Below, one piece after another: positions 44,519-53,611 of a DNA stretch of 64,000 nt. A program made the translations under genes and the position numbers. Position 1 is the stretch's first letter; the number at the start of each line of letters is the position of its first letter. Below the pieces are notes generated by a model that saw only the letters and a program-made list of their open reading frames with translations, did not search any database and was not told where the DNA came from. Source of the DNA: Thermoanaerobaculia bacterium (lineage in GTDB: Bacteria > Acidobacteriota > Thermoanaerobaculia > Multivoradales > J023); assembly GCA_030431255.1 (NCBI GenBank), contig JAUIJL010000015.1, forward strand, positions 1-64,000, written 5' to 3'.

Positions 44519-46099
44519 ATGTACCGCATATTGGTTTCCGATCCGTTGGAGAAAACCGGTCTCGCCGCTTTGAGGGAGTCCGGTCATGAAGTCTATGAGC
44601 TTCCCGCCGAAGAGAAGGGAAAGCTCAACGAGCTGATCGACGGCTACGACGCGTTGGTGGTGCGCTCCGGCACCCAGGTCACCGCCGATCTGTTGAAGGC
44701 CGGAAAATCTCTCAAGGTCGTGGGCCGGGCCGGCATCGGTGTCGACAACGTGGATACCAAAGCCGCCACTGAGCTGGGCATCTTGGTGGTCAATGCGCCT
44801 ACTGCCAATTTGATCTCGGCCACCGAGCACACCTTCGCCCTGCTCTTGGCCCTCGCCCGCAACGTGGGCAAGGCCGACGCCGACATCAAGAGTCATCAGT
44901 GGAATCGCAAGAAATTCGTCGGCACCGAGCTCCAGGGCAAGAAGCTCGGCGTGATCGGCTTCGGCCGCATCGGTCAGCAGGTGGCTCACCGGGCCCGGGC
45001 CTTCGACATGGAGATCCTGGCTTACGATCCCTTCCTGCCCGACGATGTGGTTCGACGGGCCGAGGCGGAGCCCCGCAGCCTGGAGGATCTGATGGCCGAG
45101 GCGGATGTCGTGACCCTGCACATCCCCCTGACCGACGAAACCCGTGGTTTGTTGAACGGCGAGCTGCTGAGGAAAATGAAAAAAGGCGCGCTCTTGGTGA
45201 ATTGTGCCCGGGGCGGCGTCGTGGATGAGGATGTGCTGCTCGAGCTGCTGGATTCCGGGCACCTGGGCGGGGCCGCCCTGGACGTCTTTGCCCAGGAGCC
45301 GCCCGTGGACTATCGATTGGCGGCCCACGATCGCGTGGTTTCGACGCCCCATCTCGGGGCTCAGACTTCTGAAGCCCAGGTTCGCATCTCGACCCAAACC
45401 GCCGACATGGTGCTCAAGGCCCTCGACGGCTCGTTGGCGGTGACGGCGGTCAACCTGCCGTTCCGGCCCGCCGGCGCCTCCGGCGAGCCGTTCCTGCGGT
45501 TGGCGGAAAAGCTCGGCCGCTTGGCGTCCACCTTGGGCTCGGGCTCCCTGGCCAAAGTCGAGGTGGAGCTCCAAGGTCTGGATAAATCCCTGCACGTGCC
45601 GGTGACCATCGCGGCGTTGCGAGGGGCTTTGAGGCGTCCCATGGGCGATTCCGTGAACTACGTCAACGCCGAGATCATCGCCGAGGAGCGGGGCATCGAT
45701 GTCCGCCGGACCGTCAGCGCAGCTCAAGGGGGTTACCCGAATCAGGTGATCGTGCGGTTGAGCTGCGGCGGAGAAGAGGTGGAGATTCGAGGAGCTCTCT
45801 TCCACGGGCACGATGAGCGCATCGTCGGATTGCGGGGCTACCAGCTCGAATTCCGTCCGAAGGGCAATATCCTAGTGGTTCGTAACCACGATATCCCCGG
45901 TGTGGTCGGTCAGCTCGGCACCCGCCTGGGCAACGCCGAGGTCAACATTGCCGAGATCCATCTGGCGCGTCGGCCGGGCACGGATCGGGCGCTCGCCGTG
46001 GTCCGATTGGACCATCAAATCGGTGCCGAGGTGCTGGAGGGCATCCGAGGCATGGAAGCTGTGGACGCGGCCGAGGTCATCGATCTCGGTGACGTCTGA
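44519..46099 (+). CDS. serA: D-3-phosphoglycerate dehydrogenase (long form with ACT domain)
   Basis: 526 residues, SD AAGGA. Catalytic and NAD domains at ~1-310 (VRSGTQVTADLLKA; GVIGFGRIGQQVAHRARAF; CARGGVVDEDVL; His in STPHLGAQT). Then the intervening ASB domain (~320-450) and a C-terminal ACT domain (NILVVRNHDIPGVVGQLGTR ... VNIAEIHLAR) for serine feedback. This is the type 1 (Mycobacterium-like) enzyme. It commits 3-phosphoglycerate to serine. Confidence 0.96.
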   Translation: MYRILVSDPLEKTGLAALRESGHEVYELPAEEKGKLNELIDGYDALVVRSGTQVTADLLKAGKSLKVVGRAGIGVDNVDTKAATELGILVVNAPTANLISATEHTFALLLALARNVGKADADIKSHQWNRKKFVGTELQGKKLGVIGFGRIGQQVAHRARAFDMEILAYDPFLPDDVVRRAEAEPRSLEDLMAEADVVTLHIPLTDETRGLLNGELLRKMKKGALLVNCARGGVVDEDVLLELLDSGHLGGAALDVFAQEPPVDYRLAAHDRVVSTPHLGAQTSEAQVRISTQTADMVLKALDGSLAVTAVNLPFRPAGASGEPFLRLAEKLGRLASTLGSGSLAKVEVELQGLDKSLHVPVTIAALRGALRRPMGDSVNYVNAEIIAEERGIDVRRTVSAAQGGYPNQVIVRLSCGGEEVEIRGALFHGHDERIVGLRGYQLEFRPKGNILVVRNHDIPGVVGQLGTRLGNAEVNIAEIHLARRPGTDRALAVVRLDHQIGAEVLEGIRGMEAVDAAEVIDLGDV

Positions 46100-46127
46100 G
46101 ATCCGGTCGACCCCGGGTTTTAGGCGG

Positions 46128-46150
46128 CGGCGGGCCGAGGCCCGCCGTTT
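46128..46150 (+). terminator. Terminator-like hairpin after serA
   Basis: CGGCGGGC (46128-46135) pairs with GCCCGCCG (46140-46147) around a CGAG loop, followed by TTT. The T tract is short. Confidence 0.6.
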
Positions 46151-46161
46151 CCGGAGCATGA

Positions 46162-46179
46162 ATTTTGATTAATCAAAAT
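46162..46179. promoter_or_regulatory. 18-bp AT-rich palindrome upstream of the ABC export operon
   Basis: ATTTTGATT/AATCAAAAT is a perfect palindrome in otherwise GC-rich DNA, 150 bp before the ATPase start. Candidate dimeric-regulator operator. Confidence 0.45.
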
Positions 46180-46329
46180 AAAAGTAGCGATTAGTTCAAA
46201 ATGCTGTTACCGTTTTCAGTGGGGGGAGCGGGAGAAAAATTGGAAGTTTTGGTCGAATGGATGAATCCCCACCCTTGAGATGCCGTAGTAGCTAATGACG
46301 GGCAAAGACGCTCGGCATGAGGTGAGATC

Positions 46330-47073
46330 GTGATCGAAGTCGAAGCAGCAAGGCAGGGCACCGTGGCTGAAGGGGCGGTTTTCATCGCCCGCGGCATTAC
46401 CAAGATCTACGACATGGGCGAGGTGCAGGTCCACGCCCTGAGGGGAGTCGATCTAGAGCTGGACGGGGGCGAGCTGACCGTCCTGCTCGGGCCGTCGGGC
46501 AGTGGCAAATCGACCCTGCTCAACATCCTGGGTGGGTTGGACGTGCCCACCGCCGGTCAAGTCTTCTATCGCGGTGGCGAGCTGACTGCGGCGGACGAAA
46601 AGGGGCTGACCCGCTACCGCCGCCATCACGTGGGTTTTGTTTTCCAATTCTACAACCTGATCCCGAGTCTCACCGCGCGCGAGAACGTGGCGTTGGTGAC
46701 CGAGATTTCCCCGGATCCACTGAGCCCGGAGGAGGCCTTGGATCTGGTGGGGCTGGGGGATCGCATGGATCATTTTCCGGCCCAGCTTTCCGGTGGCCAG
46801 CAGCAGCGGGTGGCGATTGCGCGAGCCGTGGCCAAGCAGCCCGATGTGCTGCTGTGTGACGAGCCCACCGGCGCGTTGGATATCGAGACCGGGGTTTTGG
46901 TGCTGGAAGCGATCGAGCGGGTGAATCGGGAAATGGGGACCACCACCGCTGTGATCACCCACAATGCCGCCATTGCCGAAATGGCGGATCGTGTGGTTTA
47001 TCTGGCCGATGGCCGGATTGCTCGGGTGGTCAACAACGACTCAAAGAAGGATCCCCGCGAGCTTCGCTGGTAA
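46330..47073 (+). CDS. MacB/LolD-type ABC transporter ATPase
   Basis: 247 residues from GTG 46330 with GAGGTGA upstream. Walker [14 protein letters not shown]-loop [16 protein letters not shown], signature [14 protein letters not shown], Walker [13 protein letters not shown], and the switch His in VITHNAA. The family pairs with FtsX-type permeases for mechanotransmission-driven export of lipoproteins, peptides or drugs. First gene of a three-gene operon with the permease and the membrane-fusion protein. Confidence 0.95.
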   Translation: MIEVEAARQGTVAEGAVFIARGITKIYDMGEVQVHALRGVDLELDGGELTVLLGPSGSGKSTLLNILGGLDVPTAGQVFYRGGELTAADEKGLTRYRRHHVGFVFQFYNLIPSLTARENVALVTEISPDPLSPEEALDLVGLGDRMDHFPAQLSGGQQQRVAIARAVAKQPDVLLCDEPTGALDIETGVLVLEAIERVNREMGTTTAVITHNAAIAEMADRVVYLADGRIARVVNNDSKKDPRELRW

Positions 47074-47111
47074 ACGGCCGGCGGAGCCCATCGGATCGGG
47101 AGCAAACGCTT

Positions 47112-49475
47112 ATGCGCGCCATCCATCGCAAATTGCTGCGGGACCTCTGGCAAATCAAGGGGCAGGTCTTCGCGATCGCGGCCGTGATCGGGGTCGGTGT
47201 GGCGATGTTCGTCGCCTATTTGTCGACCTTCGATTCCCTGAGCGGCACCCAGCGGGCGTACTACGAGCGCTATCGCTTCGGGGATGTATTCGCCAGCCTT
47301 AAGCGGGCTCCGGATTCCTTGCAGGCCCGTTTGGCCGAGATCCCGGGCGTGGCCCAAGTGGAGGCGCGTGTGGTCGCCGAGGTGACCCTCGACGTGGAGG
47401 GCATGACCGAGCCGGTGACCGGGCGGCTGGTGTCGGTTCCGGAGCGCAAGACCGCCATCCTCAACGATCTCTCGATGATCGAAGGGCGCTACATCGAGCC
47501 CGGTCGGGGCAACGAGGTAGTTGTGACCGAAGGTTTCGCCTTGGCCCACGGCCTGGGACCCGGGGATTCGGTGTCCGCCGTCATCAATGGCCGTAGCCGG
47601 GATTTGGAGATCGTCGGCGTCGCCCTTTCACCGGAATTCATCTACACCATCCGGCCCGGGGCCCTGATGCCCGACGACGCCCGTTTCGGCGTCTTTTGGA
47701 TGAGCCGCAAGGCCCTGGCCAACGCCTTCGACATGGAAGGGGGCTTCAACGACGTGGTCCTGCGGCTCCAGCCCGGGGCCTCGGAGGCTGAGATCATCGC
47801 CCGAACCGACGATTTGCTCAAGAAATACGGTGGCCTGGGGGCCATGTCGCGGGATTTCCAGATCTCCAATTGGTATCTGAGCTCGGAGCTCAAACAGCTG
47901 AAGGGCTTCGGCACCGTGGTGCCGTTCATTTTCTTGGGGGTCGCGGCTTTCTTGTTGAACGTGGTCTTGACCCGCATCGTTTCCGTGCAGCGGGAGCAGA
48001 TCGCCGCCTTGAAAGCGTTGGGGTACAGCAATCTCGAGGTGGGATGGCATTACAGCCTGTGGAGCTTGTTGGTGGCGGGCTCCGGTGGCGTGGTGGGAGC
48101 GATGATGGGCCGGAACATGGGGCAGGGCATGCTCAACATGTACAACGGCTATTTTCGCTTTCCGTTCTTGGAGTACCGATTGGCGCCGGACGTGGTCTTG
48201 GGAGCCCTCGGCATCAGCCTGCTGGCGGCCATCGTCGGCGCGTCCCAAGCGGTCAGGGGCGCGGTGAAGCTGCCCCCGGCCGAGGCCATGCGTCCGGAGC
48301 CGCCGGCTCGCTATCGCAAGACTCTGGTCGAAAGACTGGGCACCGAAAAGTGGTTCTCCCAGCCGGCTCGCATGGTGCTGCGGAATTTGGAGCGCCAGCC
48401 ATTGAGGGCGCTGGCTTCGATCATCGGCATCTCTTGCTCGGGCGGATTGTTGGTCATCGGTCTGTTTTTCTTGGACTCCATCGAGGTGCTGCTCGATGTG
48501 CAATTCAACATCGCCCAGCGCCAAGACATCACCCTGACCTTCGTCGAGCCGAGGTCGTCGGGCGCCCTCTTTGAAGTGTCTCGACTGCCCGGCGTGGTCA
48601 GCGCCGAGCCGGCTCGCTCGGTGCCCGTGCGTCTGCGGGCAGGCCACTTGAGCCGCCAAACCGCGGTCACGGGCTTGGTCAACGATCCGCGATTGCAGAG
48701 GGTGGTCAGCTCCGACTATCAACCCGTGGAGCTGCCGCCGGAAGGCGTGCTGATGACCCGCAAGCTGGCGGAGATCCTCGGCTTGCAACAGGGCTCGGTG
48801 CTGACCGTGGAGGTCTTGGAAGGGGCGCGACCCGTCAAGGAAGCGGTCGTTGCCGATTTGGTCGATGAATTCATGGGCACGGCGGTCTACATGGATATGG
48901 ACGCTTTGCACCGTTGGATGCGCGAGGGGTCCAACCTTTCGGGTGCGTATTTGCAAGTGGACTCCTACCATGCAGATGCCCTGTACGCCCATTTGAAGAG
49001 CTTGCCGTCGGTGGCGGGTGTGGCCCTCAAGTCCGCGGCCATCGACGCCTTCAACAATCAAATGGATGAGATGATGGGGGTGTTCATCTTTTTCAACATC
49101 CTCTTCGCGTCGATCATCACCATTGGGGTGGTCTACAACGCGGCGCGGATCTCGCTGTCCGAACGCAGCCGAGAGCTCGCCAGCCTGAGGGTTTTGGGAT
49201 TCACCCGAGGAGAGATTTCATCGATCTTGCTCGGTGAGCTGGCACTGATCACCTTGGTGGCGATTCCCTTGGGGCTGATGGTGGGTTACGGCTTCGCCGC
49301 GCTCATGGTCACGGCTTTCGATACGGAGCTCTATCGTTTTCCGCTGGTGGTTTCCTCGCGCACGTTCGGGGTTTCCGCCCTCGTGGTGGCCCTGGCGGCT
49401 ACGTTTTCGGGTTTGGTCGTCCGGCGACGGCTCGACCATTTGGATTTGGTGGAGGTTTTAAAGACCCGCGAGTGA
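47112..49475 (+). CDS. Two-module FtsX-like ABC permease
   Basis: 787 residues. N-terminal TM (GQVFAIAAVIGVGVAMFVAYL), a periplasmic MacB-like domain, a three-TM FtsX module (~275-400), then a second TM, periplasmic domain and a second FtsX module (~650-785; SELSRELASLRVLGFTRGEI-type motif). Eight TMs are predicted, twice the MacB plan, as in YtrF/DevC-like duplicated permeases. It begins 38 bp after the ATPase. Confidence 0.92.
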   Translation: MRAIHRKLLRDLWQIKGQVFAIAAVIGVGVAMFVAYLSTFDSLSGTQRAYYERYRFGDVFASLKRAPDSLQARLAEIPGVAQVEARVVAEVTLDVEGMTEPVTGRLVSVPERKTAILNDLSMIEGRYIEPGRGNEVVVTEGFALAHGLGPGDSVSAVINGRSRDLEIVGVALSPEFIYTIRPGALMPDDARFGVFWMSRKALANAFDMEGGFNDVVLRLQPGASEAEIIARTDDLLKKYGGLGAMSRDFQISNWYLSSELKQLKGFGTVVPFIFLGVAAFLLNVVLTRIVSVQREQIAALKALGYSNLEVGWHYSLWSLLVAGSGGVVGAMMGRNMGQGMLNMYNGYFRFPFLEYRLAPDVVLGALGISLLAAIVGASQAVRGAVKLPPAEAMRPEPPARYRKTLVERLGTEKWFSQPARMVLRNLERQPLRALASIIGISCSGGLLVIGLFFLDSIEVLLDVQFNIAQRQDITLTFVEPRSSGALFEVSRLPGVVSAEPARSVPVRLRAGHLSRQTAVTGLVNDPRLQRVVSSDYQPVELPPEGVLMTRKLAEILGLQQGSVLTVEVLEGARPVKEAVVADLVDEFMGTAVYMDMDALHRWMREGSNLSGAYLQVDSYHADALYAHLKSLPSVAGVALKSAAIDAFNNQMDEMMGVFIFFNILFASIITIGVVYNAARISLSERSRELASLRVLGFTRGEISSILLGELALITLVAIPLGLMVGYGFAALMVTAFDTELYRFPLVVSSRTFGVSALVVALAATFSGLVVRRRLDHLDLVEVLKTRE

Positions 49476-49498
49476 GTCTCGGAGCTCCCGCACACGTC

Positions 49499-49522
49499 GA
49501 GCCTCGGCCGGGGTCGAGGCTC
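49499..49522 (+). promoter_or_regulatory. Intercistronic hairpin between permease and fusion protein
   Basis: GAGCCTCG (49499-49506) pairs with CGAGGCTC (49515-49522), 8-nt loop, followed by ATTTGG. Weak terminator or mRNA-stability element that could set subunit ratios. Confidence 0.45.
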
Positions 49523-49558
49523 ATTTGGAACTTTGAAGGTTGAGAATGGAGTCACGTT

Positions 49559-50830
49559 GTGGCTGTGCATAAGGAAGGTATCGGCAGCGGTGTTTTGCGC
49601 GGTAAATCCACGCGCGTGGTTTGGGCAGCGGTTCTGGTTTTAGTGCTCGTGGGATTGGTGTTCGTCATCAGCCGGCCCAAATCGATTCCCGCGGACTTGA
49701 CGACCGTCGAGCGCGGGCCGATGGAGGTCACCCTCGACGAAGAAGGCGAGACCCGGGTGCGAGATCGCTTCGTCGTCTCCGCTCCGGTCGCCGGGCGGAT
49801 CTTGCGTATCGAGCTCGAGCCCGGTGATCCGGTGATCGCCGGTGAAACGGTGCTGGCGAGCTTTCAGCCCGTGGAGCCGGGGTTGCTCGACGCGCGCACG
49901 GAAGCAGAGGCCCGGGCCCGTGCTCGCGCCGCCAAAGCGAGCTTGGGTCGGGCGGAAGCCGATCGCAAACGCGCGGAGGCCGAGATGGAATTCGCCCTCC
50001 GGGACCTGGAGCGACAAGAGCGCCTATCCAAGGATCAAGTGGTCGCCGCCGATCGGCTGGATAAGGCCCGTCTCGAAGCTCAACGCACCTCCGATGCCTT
50101 GAGCGCGGCGAAATTCGCGGTAAGGGCGGCGCGCTTCGAGCTCGAAATGGCCGAGGCCAGCTTGATGCACGCGACCGGTGGAGCCTCCGAAGGGAAACCC
50201 CTCTCCCTCACCTCTCCCGTGGACGGGGTGGTGCTGAGCCGCAGCCGCGAGTCGGAAGCGGTGGTGCCGTCCGGCGAGCCGCTCTTGGAGGTGGCCGACC
50301 CCAGCCGCATGGAAATCGTCTCCGACTTCTTGTCCACCGACGCGGTCAAGATCAAACCCGGGCAGCCCGTGCTGATCGAGCAATGGGGTGGCGATCAGCC
50401 GCTGAACGGCGAGGTCCGCCGGGTCGAGCCGTCGGGGTTCACCAAGATCTCGGCTTTGGGAGTCGAGGAGCAGCGGGTGAACGTGATCATCGATTTAATC
50501 GACCCGCGGGAGGTCTGGCAGGCCCTCGGGGACGGGTTCCGGATTGAAGCCCGGGTGGTGGTCTGGCGAGGGGAGGACGTCGTGCGGGTGCCCACCAGCA
50601 CGTTGTTCCGCCATCAACCCGCCGCCGCGGATGCCGGGGCGCAGACGGGCAAAGGCGGCTGGGCGGTGTTCCGGCTGGAAGAAGGCGTCGCGCGGGTCGT
50701 GCCCGTGGACATCGGCCAACGCAACCGCCTCAACGCCGAGGTGGTCTCGGGTCTGGAAGTGGGCGACCGAGTGATCGCCCATCCCTCCGATGACGTCAGT
50801 GACGGGGTACGCATCGCTCCACGGAATTAG
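49559..50830 (+). CDS. HlyD/MacA-like periplasmic membrane-fusion protein
   Basis: 423 residues from GTG 49559 (GGAG upstream). N-terminal anchor VVWAAVLVLVLVGLVFVIS. A lipoyl half-domain (FVVSAPVAGRILRIELEPGD), an alpha-hairpin coiled coil (~105-205; Ala/Glu/Arg-rich), the second lipoyl half (TSPVDGVVLSRSRESEAVVP), then beta-barrel and membrane-proximal domains. It would link the ABC pair to an outer-membrane channel, which is not encoded here. Its last 4 bp overlap the convergent nudC. Confidence 0.92.
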   Translation: MAVHKEGIGSGVLRGKSTRVVWAAVLVLVLVGLVFVISRPKSIPADLTTVERGPMEVTLDEEGETRVRDRFVVSAPVAGRILRIELEPGDPVIAGETVLASFQPVEPGLLDARTEAEARARARAAKASLGRAEADRKRAEAEMEFALRDLERQERLSKDQVVAADRLDKARLEAQRTSDALSAAKFAVRAARFELEMAEASLMHATGGASEGKPLSLTSPVDGVVLSRSRESEAVVPSGEPLLEVADPSRMEIVSDFLSTDAVKIKPGQPVLIEQWGGDQPLNGEVRRVEPSGFTKISALGVEEQRVNVIIDLIDPREVWQALGDGFRIEARVVVWRGEDVVRVPTSTLFRHQPAAADAGAQTGKGGWAVFRLEEGVARVVPVDIGQRNRLNAEVVSGLEVGDRVIAHPSDDVSDGVRIAPRN

Positions 50831-51792
50831 CCCTGCTCCGCGATCCATTGGTCGACCAGGAAGCGGGCGATGGAATCGCGGCGGGGCAGCTTGAGCTGGG
50901 CATCTCGATCGCCCCACTCACCGAAAGCGGACAGCTCTTGGGCGGTGAACCAGCCCGCGTCCGCCAGCTCGTCCGGGTCGAGCCTGAGCTCGGTGGCCCG
51001 GCTGCGGGCTCGGAAACCGAGCATCAGCGATGAAGGAAAGGGCCAAGGTTGGGATCCCCGGTAAGTGATCTGGTCCACGGCCACACCCGCCTCTTCCAGC
51101 ACCTCTCGTGCCACCGCTTGCTCGAGGCTCTCGCCGGGCTCGACGAATCCCGCGAGGGTGGAGAAGGTGCCGGCAGGCCATTTCGGGCCGCGGCCCAGCA
51201 GGCAGCGTCGCGGCCCATCGTCCTCTGGCACGTGCTCCACCAACATGATCACCGCCGGATCCGTTCGGGGAAACGTCTCTTTGCCGCAGTCGGCGGAGCT
51301 ACATCTCCGCAGGTGTCCACCGTGCTCCAGGGTTGTGGGACGCCCGCACCGTCCGCAAAATCCATGGTGACGATGCCAATAGATCATGCCGCGGGCGTAG
51401 GCCAGCACCGAAGCCTCGTCGGCGGCTAGGGAAGGACCGACCCGCCTCAAATCCAGGAATTGCCCCTCGATCCGATCTGCCAGCTCGGACTCGTCGTCGG
51501 CTTCGAGATCGAGGGCGAAGATCGCCGAGCTCTCGTTCAATCCGAGGAAAATCGTCAGGGAGCTCTCGGAAAGCAGGTCGACGGCGGAAGGTTGCTCCAT
51601 GATCACGGCCCGAGGGCCTTCGTCATGCTCGCGAACCGCGTGACGGTAACGCCAATTGGGCAAGAAGCGGCTGGATCGAGAGTGCAGCAAGTCGCGGATC
51701 CACTCGGCATTCTGTCGCCGATCCGACGCCCGGTCGAGCGCGCCCTGGCCGTAGCTCAGGGCTGCGGGAACCGGGTTCACGATGTCGCTCAT
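50827..51792 (-). CDS. nudC: NAD+ diphosphatase / RNA decapping Nudix hydrolase
   Basis: 321 residues from ATG 51792 (GGAG five bases upstream). N-terminal NudC-specific domain, zinc ribbon FCGRCGRPT ... CSSADCGKETFPR, Nudix box GFVEPGESLEQAVAREVLEE, and the NADH-specific SQPWPFPSS motif. It cleaves NAD(H) and NAD-capped RNA. Downstream of and co-directional with the HxlR gene (57-bp gap), so it is likely under that regulator. Confidence 0.95.
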   Translation of the reverse strand: MSDIVNPVPAALSYGQGALDRASDRRQNAEWIRDLLHSRSSRFLPNWRYRHAVREHDEGPRAVIMEQPSAVDLLSESSLTIFLGLNESSAIFALDLEADDESELADRIEGQFLDLRRVGPSLAADEASVLAYARGMIYWHRHHGFCGRCGRPTTLEHGGHLRRCSSADCGKETFPRTDPAVIMLVEHVPEDDGPRRCLLGRGPKWPAGTFSTLAGFVEPGESLEQAVAREVLEEAGVAVDQITYRGSQPWPFPSSLMLGFRARSRATELRLDPDELADAGWFTAQELSAFGEWGDRDAQLKLPRRDSIARFLVDQWIAEQG

Positions 51793-51849
51793 GGTTTCTC
51801 CAATGCGTGGCATCGCCGGGCCGGCCGGCAACGCTTGTCTGGGATGCTT

Positions 51850-52194
51850 TTAGGTCTTCTCAAGGTGCTCGGCCCAGCGCTTCGACCAAACCCCCAGCGG
51901 TCTCAACAGCTCCAACAGCTCCTTGCCCTCGGAGGTCAACACATAACCCCGGCCGGATTTCTCAATCCAACGGGCCTCTTGCAGCTCTTTCAAGCGACGA
52001 TTCAGCACCGTGGGCGAGATGGATTCGCAGCGTTGTTGGAGGGCTCGAAAAGTCGCGGGACCTTCGCCGAGATTCCACACCACTCCCATGGCCCAGCTAC
52101 GGCCCAGGAGGTCGAAGAGGGCCATAATGGGTTTGCCGGTCTTTGAGCCCCGTACGGGGCGGCCGGGTCTGGGAAAGTCGGACTCGGAGGGCAT
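51850..52194 (-). CDS. HxlR-family winged-helix regulator
   Basis: 114 residues, AAAGG seven bases before ATG. HxlR core: LFDLLGRSWAMGVVWNLGEG, FRALQQRCESISPTVLNRRL (recognition helix) and the wing RGYVLTSEGKELL. The N-terminal Cys that senses quinones and aldehydes in YodB/HypR-type members is missing; the only Cys is in the helix before the recognition helix. Two identical-architecture palindromes lie directly upstream, implying autoregulation. Confidence 0.93.
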   Translation of the reverse strand: MPSESDFPRPGRPVRGSKTGKPIMALFDLLGRSWAMGVVWNLGEGPATFRALQQRCESISPTVLNRRLKELQEARWIEKSGRGYVLTSEGKELLELLRPLGVWSKRWAEHLEKT

Positions 52195-52209
52195 GCGGAG
52201 ACCTTTCTT

Positions 52210-52226
52210 GCTACCAAATGCGTAGC
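52210..52226. promoter_or_regulatory. HxlR operator, copy 1
   Basis: GCTAC-N7-GTAGC (52210-52214 / 52222-52226), 16-32 bp upstream of the hxlR start, in the divergent hxlR/acetyltransferase spacer. Confidence 0.65.
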
Positions 52227-52246
52227 GAATGAAGACTAGCAGGTGC

Positions 52247-52263
52247 GCTACGCAATGGGTAGC
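52247..52263. promoter_or_regulatory. HxlR operator, copy 2
   Basis: GCTAC-N7-GTAGC (52247-52251 / 52259-52263), centre 37 bp (about 3.5 turns) from copy 1; the spacers CAAATGC and GCAATGG are also similar. Confidence 0.65.
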
Positions 52264-52360
52264 GTTCCCGCGACGTTTTCAGAAGACGTCGTAGGGGTAG
52301 GACCGGGGCCATGGTGTCGAAACGTTGCAAGGGCAGCCATTCTTTGACAGGTTTCCTTGC

Positions 52361-52945
52361 ATGATCGACTTTAAAGAGCTACCCACCCTCAAAGGTGATC
52401 GGGTGCGGCTGCGGGCCATGCGGGCCGCAGATGCCGGAGCCCTTTTCGAGATTTTTTCCGACAAAGAAGTGGCCCGCTATTGGAGCAGCCCTCCCTGGAC
52501 CGACTCTGCAAAGGCGGACGAGCTGTTGGAATCCGTCCGCCGGGGGCTCGACACCAAAACGCTTCTTCAATGGGGCGTGTGCGCGGCACCGGAGGAGAAG
52601 GTGGTGGGGACTTGTACCCTGTGGCAGATCGACGCGGAGAACCAACGGGCTGAGATCGGCTTTGCCTTGAGCCGCAAGGTCTGGGGTCGGGGTCTCATGA
52701 TCGATGCCTTGACCCTATTGTTGGATTTTTCCTTCAACGAGCTGGGGCTGCGGCGTATGGAAGCCGATGTGGACCCTGAAAACGTGGCGTCGATCGGTTT
52801 GTTGGAGCGTTTGGGTTTCCAGCGGGAGGGTTATCTTCGCGAGCGCTGGTGCGTCGGCGGAAAGGTCACCGATTCGGTCATTCTCGGTCTACTCGGACGC
52901 GAATGGCAGACCGACGGCCGAATCAGCCGTCCATCAAAGGCATGA
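52361..52945 (+). CDS. RimJ/RimL-type GNAT acetyltransferase
   Basis: 194 residues from ATG 52361; SD is weak. GNAT motifs: LRAMRAADAGALFEIFSD, EIGFALSRKVWGRGLMIDAL (acetyl-CoA loop R-x-x-G-x-G/A variant) and ENVASIGLLERLGFQREGYL. Acetylates an N-terminal amine or a small molecule. Divergent from hxlR across the two operators, so it is the best candidate target gene. ATGA overlap with the next gene. Confidence 0.9.
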   Translation: MIDFKELPTLKGDRVRLRAMRAADAGALFEIFSDKEVARYWSSPPWTDSAKADELLESVRRGLDTKTLLQWGVCAAPEEKVVGTCTLWQIDAENQRAEIGFALSRKVWGRGLMIDALTLLLDFSFNELGLRRMEADVDPENVASIGLLERLGFQREGYLRERWCVGGKVTDSVILGLLGREWQTDGRISRPSKA

Positions 52946-53553
52946 GCGAGGACCGGATCGAGGCGGGAGAGGTCCCCGGCTTTTCGAAGGAAGCTTGGCG
53001 GCAGGAGATCCGTGCTCGCCTTCAGAGCTTGGCTCCCGAAGACCGGCTGTCAGCCGCCGAAGCCTTGGCTCATCGGGTCATGGCCTTGCCGGAAATCGAA
53101 TCCGGTCGCGGGGTGCTCGTTTGTTTGTCCTTTGGCGTCGAGATCGATACCTGGGGTCTGGTGGGCCGGCTGCTGTCGGCCGGCAAACGGGTGTATGTGC
53201 CCCGGGCGGTCGGACGCACTAAACAGCTGCATATCCACCCGTACCCCTGTGAGCTCAGGCGTCTTTCGTTCGGCCTCGAGCAACCGAAATCTTCTTGCCC
53301 CGAGCTCGATCCCCAAGAAGTAAACCGCCGAATAGATGTTGCGTTGATCTCAGGGCTGGCTTTTGACGGTCGCGGTTATCGATTGGGTTATGGTGCCGGT
53401 TTCTTCGATCGTTTCTTGGCAGGTCGCCCTTTTTTGAAGGTGGGTTTGGTTTATGACCTACAAATGGTTGAACGGCTTCCCGTGGAGGGCCACGACATCC
53501 CGATGAATGCAGTTATTTCGGATAAATCAATGGTTAGACCTTTGATAAAATGA
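52942..53553 (+). CDS. 5-formyltetrahydrofolate cyclo-ligase
   Basis: 203 residues from ATG 52942, overlapping the acetyltransferase stop. N-terminal helix SKEAWRQEIRARLQSL, the central VLVCLSFGVEIDTWGLVGRL, and the ATP/folate loop GYRLGYGAGFFDRFL are diagnostic of MTHFS/YgfA. It returns 5-formyl-THF to 5,10-methenyl-THF. The usual neighbour (cell-division zapA or 6S RNA) is not visible here. Confidence 0.93.
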   Translation: MSEDRIEAGEVPGFSKEAWRQEIRARLQSLAPEDRLSAAEALAHRVMALPEIESGRGVLVCLSFGVEIDTWGLVGRLLSAGKRVYVPRAVGRTKQLHIHPYPCELRRLSFGLEQPKSSCPELDPQEVNRRIDVALISGLAFDGRGYRLGYGAGFFDRFLAGRPFLKVGLVYDLQMVERLPVEGHDIPMNAVISDKSMVRPLIK

Positions 53554-53611
53554 AGATAAAGAAGGGGCCGGAATCGGTATCTTTCTGATGATTTAAACGC
53601 GGAGATTCATT

